Shown here: piece by piece, positions 53,136-61,377 of the stretch | How positions within the stretch are numbered: the stretch's first letter is position 1 | How the letters are laid out: the number at the start of each line of letters is the position of its first letter | Source: an uncultured Alphaproteobacteria bacterium | Lineage (GTDB): Bacteria; Pseudomonadota; Alphaproteobacteria; RF32; CAG-239 | Reading direction: 5' to 3' | Length of the DNA: 64,000 bases | Assembly: GCA_944390275.1 (NCBI GenBank) | Contig: CALXPL010000002.1 | Coordinates: forward strand, 124,001 to 188,000 | The notes under the pieces: generated by a model | The model's input: only the letters and a program-made list of their open reading frames with translations | What the model was told of the DNA's origin: nothing | Database searches by the model: none | Translations under genes and position numbers: made by a program

Positions 53136-54206
53136 ATGGCTTTTCATCCGAAATACACAGTAACAGCCCAGATGCTTGCAAATCTTTCAAAAATCGAAGT
53201 TATTAAGCAACAGTTTGAAAATCAACCCATATCGCCACAACTTCTGTTATCATTGCGAGAAAGTGCAAAAGTGGCCACAATTCACTATTCAACGCAAATT
53301 GAGGGTAATCGTCTGAGCGGAAAAGAGGTTGCAGAAGCTCTGAAAGGTCGAAAACTTCCTCAAAGAGAAAAAGACGAGCAGGAAGTTAAGGCTTACTATA
53401 AGGCTTGGAATGCAATGGAAGAAGCTGTTGTGGCTAATCATTCTTTTGATGAAGAGCTGATTGCCCATATTCATAGTTTGGTTGAGGCTAGCCAAAGTAT
53501 AATACCATACCGAGATAATCAAAATGCAATTTATGACAGCGAAACCGGAGCTAAAATTTATTTGCCACCGGAAGCAAAAGATGTGCCGGAGATGATGCGG
53601 GATTTTTGCCAATGGGTGCAAAATGCAACTAATTTACCTGTTCCATTGGTGGCAGGAATAGTGCATTATCAGTTTGTAACCATACACCCTTATTATGACG
53701 GAAATGGCCGAACCGCAAGACTATTGACAAGTTTTGTTATGCGTAAAGGCGGTTATGGTCTAAAAGGGATTTATTCCTTGGAAGAATATTATGCAAAAGA
53801 TTTAATCCGTTATTATGACGCATTACAAACACATCCGCATCACAATTATTATTACGGCAGGAATGAAGCAGACATAACCTCATGGTTGGAATATTTTGTG
53901 GCCGGTGTGGCTGATGCTTTTGATAAAGTTAATCAACATGCGGCAAATGAACAAACCAAAGGCTACACGACAGATAAAAGCCCAATATTGCGTGAATTAG
54001 ATATTAAACAACGCAAAGTTTTAGAGTTGTTTGCAGAGTATAAGGAAGTCAACAGCACGCAAATTGCGGAAATTTTAGAGCTTTCAGCACCATCAACCCG
54101 ATTTTTATTGCGCCAGTGGGTAGCGGAAGGTTTTTTGCAATATGCTAATGAGTCAAAAAAGGCTAGAACTTATCAATTAGCTGAAAAATATGAAATGATT
54201 TTTTAG
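53136..54206 (+). CDS. Fic-family AMPylator-type protein
   Basis: A 356-aa protein. The Fic_N region is followed by the inhibitory helix S52-TQIEGN (S/T-x3-E-G pattern), then the catalytic loop HPYYDGNGRTAR at 184-195 with His184. A C-terminal winged helix (about 290-350, VNSTQIAEILELSAPSTRFLLRQW) suggests DNA binding. It would transfer AMP to a target hydroxyl, restrained by its own Glu56. Operator-like repeats upstream and the winged helix suggest autoregulation. Less AT-rich than the restriction genes to its right. Confidence 0.9.
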   Translation: MAFHPKYTVTAQMLANLSKIEVIKQQFENQPISPQLLLSLRESAKVATIHYSTQIEGNRLSGKEVAEALKGRKLPQREKDEQEVKAYYKAWNAMEEAVVANHSFDEELIAHIHSLVEASQSIIPYRDNQNAIYDSETGAKIYLPPEAKDVPEMMRDFCQWVQNATNLPVPLVAGIVHYQFVTIHPYYDGNGRTARLLTSFVMRKGGYGLKGIYSLEEYYAKDLIRYYDALQTHPHHNYYYGRNEADITSWLEYFVAGVADAFDKVNQHAANEQTKGYTTDKSPILRELDIKQRKVLELFAEYKEVNSTQIAEILELSAPSTRFLLRQWVAEGFLQYANESKKARTYQLAEKYEMIF

Positions 54207-54482
54207 TAAATATATCATTTCCCTTCGTTTTCCTGCGTTTTGAGTGTAGGAATTGATTTTTGATGATAAACTTATCGTAAAAAAACGTATACGCATTGGC
54301 TGACAAGGAAAACGCACAAATCGCAATTTATATACAACGCGTCGCAAAATTTTACAAAAAAAGCACCACAAAATAGTTAAATTTAAAAGAAAATTTAATA
54401 TCTTTAGCATAAGATAAAAAATATATTTGAATAAAATTAACGGTATGTTAACCTTTTCTAAAAAAGGAATAAGGAACTAGAT

Positions 54483-56357
54483 ATGCAGAATCTCTTAAAT
54501 GATTTGATAGATATTCTTAAAAGTAAAGCTGATTTTGTTGTAGACGGTAAATTAGCAAAAAATATTGTAGTAGAAAAAGCATTACAGCTTGATTCTGAGT
54601 TTTTGCAATTATTACTCACTTCTGACAGTATAAAAGAACATTTTTTCAAGAAAATAGGAGATGTTTTTGTTTTTGATAAAATCAAGTTCCAAGAATTTGT
54701 TTCTAATAAAGAGTTTCTTCCTAATTCTTATACAAGCTTTAAAAATCAAATTGGCTTAGCTAACGAAGAAGGAATGTCTTTCAAACAAAATAAAGAAGTT
54801 GTTTTGACATGGGCTTATAAAGATTGTGTCCTTGAAGGAGGGCAAGATAAAGAAGATGTCAAAAGAGATGAAATATTTTATAATGAAACACTTGCACCAA
54901 ACGAAATCACACGATTGTTTGAGGAAAAGGTACTAACTAATTTTGAAAAATGGGATAAAGAATCTATTGAGAATAATCATGCCAAACCTGTAATATCCTT
55001 GGATAACAATGATAATTTGTTGATTAAAGGAAATAATCTTTTGGCTTTGTATTGTTTGCAAAAACAATATTTAGGAAAAATTAAATTAATATATATTGAC
55101 CCACCTTACAATACAGGAAACGATGGTTTTAAATATAATGATAGCTTTAATCATTCCACTTGGCTGACATTTATGAAGAATAGATTAGAAATAGCTCGAA
55201 AGTTATTAAGTGAAGACGGAATTATCTTCGTCCAAATTGATAATTCGCCAAGTTCTATAAATGAAAGTCCTGAATATGGATATTTGTCCGTTTTGCTTGA
55301 CGAAATATTTAATCGAAAAAACTATCTGACCACATTAATTTGGAAAAAGAAAGGAAATCCAAGCAATACTCAACAAGGAATAGGGACAATTACTGAAAGC
55401 ATACTAATGTATTGCAAAAATATTGAGAAGGTTGATGTAAATTTATTGGAATTTAAAAGAAAATATCAATATGAAGAAGACGGGAAACCATATAATTTAG
55501 AATATCCCGTAAAAACAAATAATGGAGAATACAAAAGAGAAACTATGAATTTTCCGATAAAAACGAAGGAAGGAATTTTTTATCCGCCAGAAGGGAAAAG
55601 ATGGACATACAATGAAGAGACAATTCAAGAAAAAATATTAAATAATAAATATGTAATTGATGAAGGAAAATTTAAAATTAAAAAATTTCCAGAAGACTAT
55701 AAAAAAGGAGATTGCAAACTATATAATAATTTATTATTAAACGAAGGATCTTTAAAAAAAGCTAAAGATGAGCTGGCTGCATTAGGATTTGATAGAGAAA
55801 TGTTTGATAGTCCCAAGCCCGAAGGTTTATTGCAAAGTTTAATAAATATCTGCACTAAAGAAGGGGAGCTCGTTTTGGATTTTTTTGCAGGAAGTGGTAC
55901 AACACCTGCAGTAGCACATAAGTTAAGAAGAAAATGGATTGCAATAGAACAAATGGATTATATTAAAGATTTGCCAGAAATTAGGTTGAAAAAAGTTATA
56001 ACGGGAGAACAAGGAGGTATTTCAAAAGATGTTTCTTGGCAAGGTGGTGGCGAATTTATATATTGCGAATTAAAACAGGCTAATGAAATATTTGTTCAGA
56101 AAATCAGAAAAGCTCAAAATGTTAATGAAATGGTTTCTATATATGGTGAGATGAAGTCTCAAGCATTTATGAGATATGAAATTGAAAATTTTGATATTAA
56201 TGAATTTCAAAAACTGGATTTTGAAGATGCGCAAAGAATTTTATTAAACTGTTTGGATAAAAATCATTTGTATGTTAATTTATCTGAAATCGAAGATAAT
56301 CAATATGATATTAGCCCTTCAGAAAAAATCCTAAATAAGGAGTTCTATAAAAAATAA
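54483..56357 (+). CDS. mod: type III restriction-modification methyltransferase
   Basis: A 624-aa DNA adenine methyltransferase subunit. DPPY at 206-209 (IYIDPPYNTGNDGFKYND) precedes the SAM-binding VLDFFAGSGTT near 463, the order of beta-class Mod enzymes. The region between them (about 250-440) is the target-recognition part. No simple repeat tract that would give phase variation was seen. GGAAC is the only ribosome-binding-site-like element before the ATG. The stop overlaps the res start as TAATG. The gene appears intact. Confidence 0.92.
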   Translation: MQNLLNDLIDILKSKADFVVDGKLAKNIVVEKALQLDSEFLQLLLTSDSIKEHFFKKIGDVFVFDKIKFQEFVSNKEFLPNSYTSFKNQIGLANEEGMSFKQNKEVVLTWAYKDCVLEGGQDKEDVKRDEIFYNETLAPNEITRLFEEKVLTNFEKWDKESIENNHAKPVISLDNNDNLLIKGNNLLALYCLQKQYLGKIKLIYIDPPYNTGNDGFKYNDSFNHSTWLTFMKNRLEIARKLLSEDGIIFVQIDNSPSSINESPEYGYLSVLLDEIFNRKNYLTTLIWKKKGNPSNTQQGIGTITESILMYCKNIEKVDVNLLEFKRKYQYEEDGKPYNLEYPVKTNNGEYKRETMNFPIKTKEGIFYPPEGKRWTYNEETIQEKILNNKYVIDEGKFKIKKFPEDYKKGDCKLYNNLLLNEGSLKKAKDELAALGFDREMFDSPKPEGLLQSLINICTKEGELVLDFFAGSGTTPAVAHKLRRKWIAIEQMDYIKDLPEIRLKKVITGEQGGISKDVSWQGGGEFIYCELKQANEIFVQKIRKAQNVNEMVSIYGEMKSQAFMRYEIENFDINEFQKLDFEDAQRILLNCLDKNHLYVNLSEIEDNQYDISPSEKILNKEFYKK

Positions 56358-58966
56358 TGATAAGCTTAAAAGACAAATATGATGCTCTTTATGGTGAAGG
56401 AATTATATCAGAAAAAGTAGAGGACATTCCTTTATATATAAAAGATAATTTAAGATATTCATTGCGAGAATATCAAGAATTAGCTATATATCGTTTTTTG
56501 TATTACATGCAGAGCAAAAACAGAGCTAAACCAACGCATTTACTATTCCACATGGCAACAGGTAGTGGAAAAACTTTATTAATGGCAAGTTTTATTCTTG
56601 AATTATATAAACAAGGTTACAGAAATTTTATATTTTTTGTTAATGCAACCAATATTTTAGAGAAAACAAAAGCAAATTTTTTGAGTAAATTATCTAATAA
56701 ATATTTATTTAAAAATATAATCAAGTTTGAAGATAAATATGTTGCGATTAAAGAAGTAGATAATTTTGAAGCTATCAATGATGATGATATAAATATTGTT
56801 TTTACAACTGTACAAGCTTTACATTGTAGACTTAATACACCTAAAGAAAATGCTCTTACCTATGAAGATTTTGAAAATAAAAAAATTGTTTTGATATCAG
56901 ATGAAGCTCATCATATTAATTCTTTAACAAAAAGAGCGTTAACACCATCAGAACAAGAGGAAAAAAATTCTTGGGAATATACTGTAAATAAAATTTTACA
57001 TTCTAATATAGACAATATCATGCTGGAATTCACAGCAACGGTTGATTTAAAACATCCTGAAGTTGCAAAAAAATATAATGACAAGATATTGTATGATTAT
57101 TCACTAAAGCAGTTTAGAAAAGATGGTTTTTCAAAAGAAGTAAATGTTTTAGCCGCCGATATGAATCCAATAGATAGGACATTTCAAGCAGTTATATTAA
57201 GTCAGTATAGAAGGAAATTGGCGGAAGCAAATGGAATTTTGCTTAAACCTGTTATATTAGTAAAATCACAAAAAATAGCAGAATCTAAAGAGTTTGAGAA
57301 ACAGTTTTTAGATTATATAAAAAGGTTAACACCTAGTATTGTCGAAGAAATATATCATAATTCAAGAGACATAATAAAAAAAGCCTTTGAATACTTTATT
57401 GAACGTAAAATTTCTTTTGAAAATTTAATTAAAGAGCTTCAGTCAGATTTTTCAGAAGAGAAGTGTCGAACTGTAAACTCTAAAGAGGAGTCAGAAAATT
57501 TACAGCTAGAAATAAATAGTCTTGAAAGTTACAATAACGAAATACGTTTGATTTTTGCTGTAGATATGCTTAATGAAGGTTGGGATGTCTTGAATTTGTT
57601 TGATATAGTGAGAACTTATGAAACAAGGCAAAGTGGAAACACAACGGTAAAAGAAGCTCAGCTTATTGGTAGAGGCGCCAGATATTATCCATTTTTAGAT
57701 CCTTCAAATCAATCACTTATTAAAGATAAGAGAAAATATGATGATTCCGATAATCCTTTAAAAATTTTGGAAGAGTTATATTATCATTGCTATAACGAAC
57801 CTAAATATATAAGTGAAATTAAAAGTGCTCTTAAAAATACTGGTATTATGGAAGATACTCATAGAGAGGTAGAATTAAAAGTAAAAGAAGGTTTTAAAAA
57901 TACTGAATTTTATAAAAAAGGGTATTTATTGCTTAATACTCGCAAAAAAACTCAACGGAATGGCTTTTTTTCACTTAAAGATTATGGAATTGATAAAAAT
58001 GATTTTGATTACCCTATAAAAATTGCAACAAATTCAATAACGAAAACCTCTATATTTGACGAAAAAGTAAAATTAGAGCTATCAGAGGGTGTTGCAGTTA
58101 CTTCAAAAAAATATAGGTTATCTGATTTTAATATAAATGTTATTCGTTCAGCTTTAGACTGTTTAGAATTTTACAAGTTTGATAATATTAAAAAATATTT
58201 TCCTAATTTATTAAGTATTAATGACTTTATAAATAATGAGTTGTTATCAAAAACAATTAGGATATCTGGGCTGTCTTCAGCTATTCAAAACATATCAAAT
58301 ATACAAAAGAGAAAACTTGTCCTTTATATCTTATCTGAAATTGAACATATGATAAAGAAGGAAACATTTGAGTATCAAGGTACTTTTGATTTTGAACCTT
58401 ATCCTATATCAGAAATAGTAGTTAATAAAAAGCTCAGAATTGAGAAAGATAATGATGATTCTGATGACGAAAGATTAAAAGAATGGCGCGAAACAAAAAT
58501 AGCAGGACTGAGACAAATAGATTTGTTTGAGAAAGATTGGTTTGTTTATGATACTAATTATGGAACAAAAGAAGAAAAACTATTTATAAAATATATTAGT
58601 GATAGAGCGGATGATATCAAAGCTAAATATGAAGAATTTTATTTGGTTAGAAGTGAAAAATTATTTAAAATATATAATTTCAAAGATGGAAAACCTTTTG
58701 AGCCTGATTTTGTATTATTTGTTAAAGAAAAAGGGCAAAAAGATGTATCAACTTTTCAGATATTTATAGAGCCAAAAGGTGAGCATCTTTTTGAAAGAGA
58801 CCAGTGGAAAGAAGATTTATTGTTGTCTATTGAATCTCAAGGTAAATATATTTTTAAATTAAATAATTTAAAATATAAGCTTGTTGGCATGCCGTTTTAT
58901 AATGAAGATAATACAAAGGAAAAGTTTAGTAGTAAATTGAGTGAAGCCCTTGGTTTAGATTTGTAA
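56357..58966 (+). CDS. res: type III restriction endonuclease subunit
   Basis: An 869-aa ATP-dependent restriction subunit. Motif I HMATGSGKT at 65-73, motif II SDEAHH near 183, motif III EFTATV, and helicase domain 2 with AVDMLNEGWDV and QLIGRGARYYP. The C-terminal nuclease part shows EPDFVLFVKEKG and FIEPKG near 780-812, the PD..EXK pattern. Together with Mod it should form a working type III system. Coupled to mod by a TAATG overlap. Confidence 0.92.
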   Translation: MISLKDKYDALYGEGIISEKVEDIPLYIKDNLRYSLREYQELAIYRFLYYMQSKNRAKPTHLLFHMATGSGKTLLMASFILELYKQGYRNFIFFVNATNILEKTKANFLSKLSNKYLFKNIIKFEDKYVAIKEVDNFEAINDDDINIVFTTVQALHCRLNTPKENALTYEDFENKKIVLISDEAHHINSLTKRALTPSEQEEKNSWEYTVNKILHSNIDNIMLEFTATVDLKHPEVAKKYNDKILYDYSLKQFRKDGFSKEVNVLAADMNPIDRTFQAVILSQYRRKLAEANGILLKPVILVKSQKIAESKEFEKQFLDYIKRLTPSIVEEIYHNSRDIIKKAFEYFIERKISFENLIKELQSDFSEEKCRTVNSKEESENLQLEINSLESYNNEIRLIFAVDMLNEGWDVLNLFDIVRTYETRQSGNTTVKEAQLIGRGARYYPFLDPSNQSLIKDKRKYDDSDNPLKILEELYYHCYNEPKYISEIKSALKNTGIMEDTHREVELKVKEGFKNTEFYKKGYLLLNTRKKTQRNGFFSLKDYGIDKNDFDYPIKIATNSITKTSIFDEKVKLELSEGVAVTSKKYRLSDFNINVIRSALDCLEFYKFDNIKKYFPNLLSINDFINNELLSKTIRISGLSSAIQNISNIQKRKLVLYILSEIEHMIKKETFEYQGTFDFEPYPISEIVVNKKLRIEKDNDDSDDERLKEWRETKIAGLRQIDLFEKDWFVYDTNYGTKEEKLFIKYISDRADDIKAKYEEFYLVRSEKLFKIYNFKDGKPFEPDFVLFVKEKGQKDVSTFQIFIEPKGEHLFERDQWKEDLLLSIESQGKYIFKLNNLKYKLVGMPFYNEDNTKEKFSSKLSEALGLDL

Positions 58967-59021
58967 TATTTTTATAGAACTAAAGTTTATTTTATTGTAT
59001 CTTCTTTTGAAATAATCCTTT

Positions 59022-59192
59022 CTAATGTTCTGCAGCGATGTAGTGGTGGTGGCCGGATTTTGATTGTGCGCATTTTCCTCCGTATGGTTGAAGGCTTCTA
59101 TGCCCACAGTATTGACAGATGTATCCCTTCTTTTTTGTGATGTATTTTGTAAGACGCTCCAATATTTTTCGAATTGTCGTCAATTCATTCAT
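59022..59192 (-). CDS. 56-aa zinc-ribbon-like protein
   Basis: A short gene with an excellent AGGAG site 7 nt before the ATG. The product MNELTTIRKILERLTKYITK.. has a helical N-terminus, then ICQYCGHRS, a single Cys in GGKCAQSKSG and HHH, a pattern suited to binding one zinc ion. No family recognised. It diverges from the structured-leader promoter at 59279. Confidence 0.6.
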   Translation of the reverse strand: MNELTTIRKILERLTKYITKKKGYICQYCGHRSLQPYGGKCAQSKSGHHHYIAAEH

Positions 59193-59278
59193 TTTTTAGC
59201 TCCTAAAATAAACTTGGTTTATATGTCAAAATTATTATTTAATTTATTGATTTTCCTTGATTTTTGTTGATTTTAAAC

Positions 59279-59307
59279 TTGCAATTTATGTTAGAATATG
59301 TTATAAT
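59279..59307 (+). promoter_or_regulatory. strong sigma70-type promoter
   Basis: TTGCAA (59279-59284) and a perfect TATAAT (59302-59307) are separated by 17 nt. Transcription would begin near 59314, at the foot of the first leader hairpin. Confidence 0.8.
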
Positions 59308-59310
59308 ATA

Positions 59311-59541
59311 TTATATTTGAAGTTGAGTCGATTCGTTTTAACTTCAAATATAAATCACCAAAATTTAGGCCTCTTTAGTTCGCTTTTTCATCAGAGCGGA
59401 TAAGGTTTTGTTTTGGTGTGAAAGGAGGACGATATGTCACCAATAACCTATAAATTCAGAAATAAGTTTGTTATCGGGCATATCGTCCACCTAAATTGTA
59501 ACGTTTTGAGCTTCAACCTTGTGTTGAGGCTCTTTTTTTTA
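59311..59541 (+). promoter_or_regulatory. structured leader RNA with terminator
   Basis: Four stems: a perfect 14-bp TTATATTTGAAGTT/AACTTCAAATATAA (59311-59324, 59340-59353); CACCAAAA/TTTTGGTG (59356-59363, 59411-59418); GGACGATATG/CATATCGTCC (59427-59436, 59479-59488), which encloses the start of a leader ORF; and the terminator GAGCTTCAAC/GTTGAGGCTC (59508-59517, 59523-59532) with eight T residues. This resembles an attenuation leader or riboswitch with expression platform; it matches no class I recognise. Confidence 0.6.
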
Positions 59542-59547
59542 TTTTAA
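59434..59547 (+). CDS. possible 37-aa leader peptide
   Basis: The ATG follows AAAGGAGG by 5 nt, the best ribosome-binding site in the area. The frame (MSPITYKFRNKFVIGHIVHL.. ..LFFLF) runs through the terminator hairpin and stops at 59547, 12 nt before the next gene. Translation would disrupt both the third stem and the terminator, so it may be a sensing leader peptide. Confidence 0.4.
   Translation: MSPITYKFRNKFVIGHIVHLNCNVLSFNLVLRLFFLF
59508..59541 (+). terminator. intrinsic terminator/attenuator before the 59560 operon
   Basis: A 10-bp stem with a CTTGT loop followed by T8. It lies within the leader ORF and 19 nt before the next start codon. Confidence 0.8.
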
Positions 59548-59559
59548 AGGAGTAAAACA

Positions 59560-59763
59560 ATGACAAAAATCAAACATCCGGAAATTACAGTTCAACTTGT
59601 TGGACGAGATGGTAATGCATTTATGATTTTAGGCTTATGCAAGAGAGCTATGGAAAGAGCTCATCTTCCACAAGAAGAAATCGACCAATTCATGAAAGAA
59701 GCTATGTCCGGTGACTACAATCATTTATTAGCGACAACTATGGCTTGGTTTGATGTTGAGTAA
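59560..59763 (+). CDS. conserved small protein of mobile elements
   Basis: A 67-aa protein (VQLVGRDGNAFMILGLCKRA.., EEIDQFMKEAMSGDYNHLLATTMAWFDVE). I recognise the pattern from small uncharacterised proteins on plasmids, phages and integrative elements; function unknown. AAAGGAG precedes the ATG. It is the first gene behind the structured leader. Confidence 0.72.
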   Translation: MTKIKHPEITVQLVGRDGNAFMILGLCKRAMERAHLPQEEIDQFMKEAMSGDYNHLLATTMAWFDVE

Positions 59764-59777
59764 AAAGGAGGTGCGAT

Positions 59778-60113
59778 ATGGAAAATAAAATTGATGTGAA
59801 AAAAATTGCAGCTCAAAACGACAAGTTCCGTAAGACTTTTGAAGGTGGTAAGGTGCTGTTGACTTGCGGTGTATCAGCTTTACCACTGATGCAACAACAA
59901 GAGATTATGCAAAAAGTTAGAACCTTTAATAATTTTACGGAAGATAACGATCCGTATGGTGAACACGACTTTGGCTGTTTTGAATATCAAGGACAACAAA
60001 TCTTCTGGAAAATTGATATGTATGACTTGAATTATGAATTTTATTCTCCTCAGCCTGACGATGAGACACAAACCAACCGAGTTCTGACCATTATGTTTGC
60101 GGATGAATACTGA
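59778..60113 (+). CDS. DUF3768 protein
   Basis: A 111-aa member of the same family as 31248-31574, with RTFNNFTEDNDPYGEHDFGCFE, IFWKIDMYDLNYEF and TNRVLTIMFADEY. AAAGGAGG precedes the ATG. Function unknown; the family is typical of alphaproteobacterial plasmids and islands. It is co-transcribed with the genes on both sides. Confidence 0.87.
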   Translation: MENKIDVKKIAAQNDKFRKTFEGGKVLLTCGVSALPLMQQQEIMQKVRTFNNFTEDNDPYGEHDFGCFEYQGQQIFWKIDMYDLNYEFYSPQPDDETQTNRVLTIMFADEY

Positions 60114-60114
60114 T

Positions 60115-60642
60115 ATGAAACCGTTTAATCAAGGATATTTTTCGAGGTATTGTTCGGTTTACTCAACACTTAATGCGCTACAGGCTCTTGGCTTAAAGCT
60201 CAAATATAACGAATGGCAGGAGCTTTATGACCATATAATTTACGGTGTCAGCTATTTTGAGGCTTTGTATGAATTAAACAGTTGCGGAGCCAGCCATAAA
60301 CGACTGGAGATGATTTTGCATTATGCAAATGAATGGCTGGAGCAATATTTGCATCAAAAATTGATTTATGCACGGCCATATTGGAATGTGAAACTCAATT
60401 TAGCTGAGTTGACCGAAAACATAAAGCAACAAGCCTTAAATGGTAAAGTGGCTTTAATACGTGTTAAGAGTGAGTTTATCGACCATTACACGATTGTTAA
60501 ACGAATAACCAAAGACAAAATAAAATTTTACGACAGCTCCGATTTAGAGGATATCCTGCTTAAGAGCATAGATACAATCAACTGCAGAAAGTATCAAATA
60601 TGTCTTAGACAGGTATATTTTCTCTCTCTGGAGGCTGTATAA
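60115..60642 (+). CDS. cysteine-peptidase-like (C39/papain-type) protein
   Basis: A 175-aa protein. The N-terminal NQGYFSRYCSVYSTLNAL has a Cys in a helix-start context, DHYTIVKRI near 125 supplies a His, and KFYDSSD an Asp, in the order expected for a papain-like fold. Most similar in style to C39-type domains. The start at 60115 is used because the longer frame overlaps DUF3768. Substrate unknown; it may process a peptide of the same element. Confidence 0.6.
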   Translation: MKPFNQGYFSRYCSVYSTLNALQALGLKLKYNEWQELYDHIIYGVSYFEALYELNSCGASHKRLEMILHYANEWLEQYLHQKLIYARPYWNVKLNLAELTENIKQQALNGKVALIRVKSEFIDHYTIVKRITKDKIKFYDSSDLEDILLKSIDTINCRKYQICLRQVYFLSLEAV

Positions 60643-60766
60643 TTAAAGTATAACTTATCTAAACAGTAAAATTGGCTCCCAAAGTGTGTAATTAAAATAT
60701 CTTTTGCAGCAATTTTACAAATGTATAGCGACAATTAAACGTTAAGTAAACAATTAAGGAGATAAA

Positions 60767-61321
60767 ATGTTATTTCATTATGCAAGAGTTTCTACAACAG
60801 ACCAAAACCTTGACCGACAAATACAAGAAGTCGAATGCGACAGATTATACTGTGATAAACAATCTGGTAAAAATGTTAACAGAGAACAACTGCAAGCTAT
60901 GTTATCAAATTTACGTGAAGGAGATAAAATTTCTTGTTTATCAATGGATCGGTTAAGTCGTTCATTAACTGATTTGATTAATCTGGTTAAAGAGATTACG
61001 TCAAAAGGAGCTACAATTAGTTTTGAAAAAGAACATTTAACATTCACTCCCGATAAGAATGATCCTTTTCAGAACTTAATGCTTTCGATGCTTGGAGCTA
61101 TCAATCAATTTTATAGAGAAAACTTGTTAGAAATTCAAAGAGAGGGAATTCGATGTGCAAAACAACGCGGAGCTTATTCAAAGGAAAGAAAGAAGAAATT
61201 ATCGAAAGAACAAATAAATGAAATCAAAATTAAAATGGCTGATAGGAATACGAATGCAACAGCTCTCGCCCAAGAATACAAAATCAGCCGGTGTTTGTTG
61301 TATAAAGTCTTAAAGTCATAA
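60767..61321 (+). CDS. serine recombinase/resolvase
   Basis: A 184-aa resolvase-family protein. YARVST with the nucleophile Ser9, DRLSRS at 61-66 with the catalytic Args, the E-helix region (NLMLSMLGAINQFYRENLLEIQREGI) and a C-terminal HTH (NATALAQEYKISRCLLYKVL). AAGGAG precedes the ATG. Probably resolves multimers of the element. It is distinct from the recombinase at 991. Confidence 0.88.
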   Translation: MLFHYARVSTTDQNLDRQIQEVECDRLYCDKQSGKNVNREQLQAMLSNLREGDKISCLSMDRLSRSLTDLINLVKEITSKGATISFEKEHLTFTPDKNDPFQNLMLSMLGAINQFYRENLLEIQREGIRCAKQRGAYSKERKKKLSKEQINEIKIKMADRNTNATALAQEYKISRCLLYKVLKS

Positions 61322-61325
61322 AAAA

Positions 61326-61357
61326 ATCGGTATGTGATAAATAAACCACATACCGAT
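61326..61357 (-). terminator. terminator of the helicase/Rep operon
   Basis: An 11-bp perfect stem ATCGGTATGTG/CACATACCGAT. On the minus strand it is followed by six T residues. A second small hairpin, GTCTA/TAGAC, with a T-rich tract (near 61362-61383) can serve the plus strand. Confidence 0.82.
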
Positions 61358-61377
61358 AGGAGGTCTACCGTAGACTT

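Noticed and set aside
54483-56357. Phase-variable repeat tract in the type III mod gene
   Set aside because: No tetra- or penta-nucleotide repeat array or long homopolymer was found in the coding frame or its upstream region.
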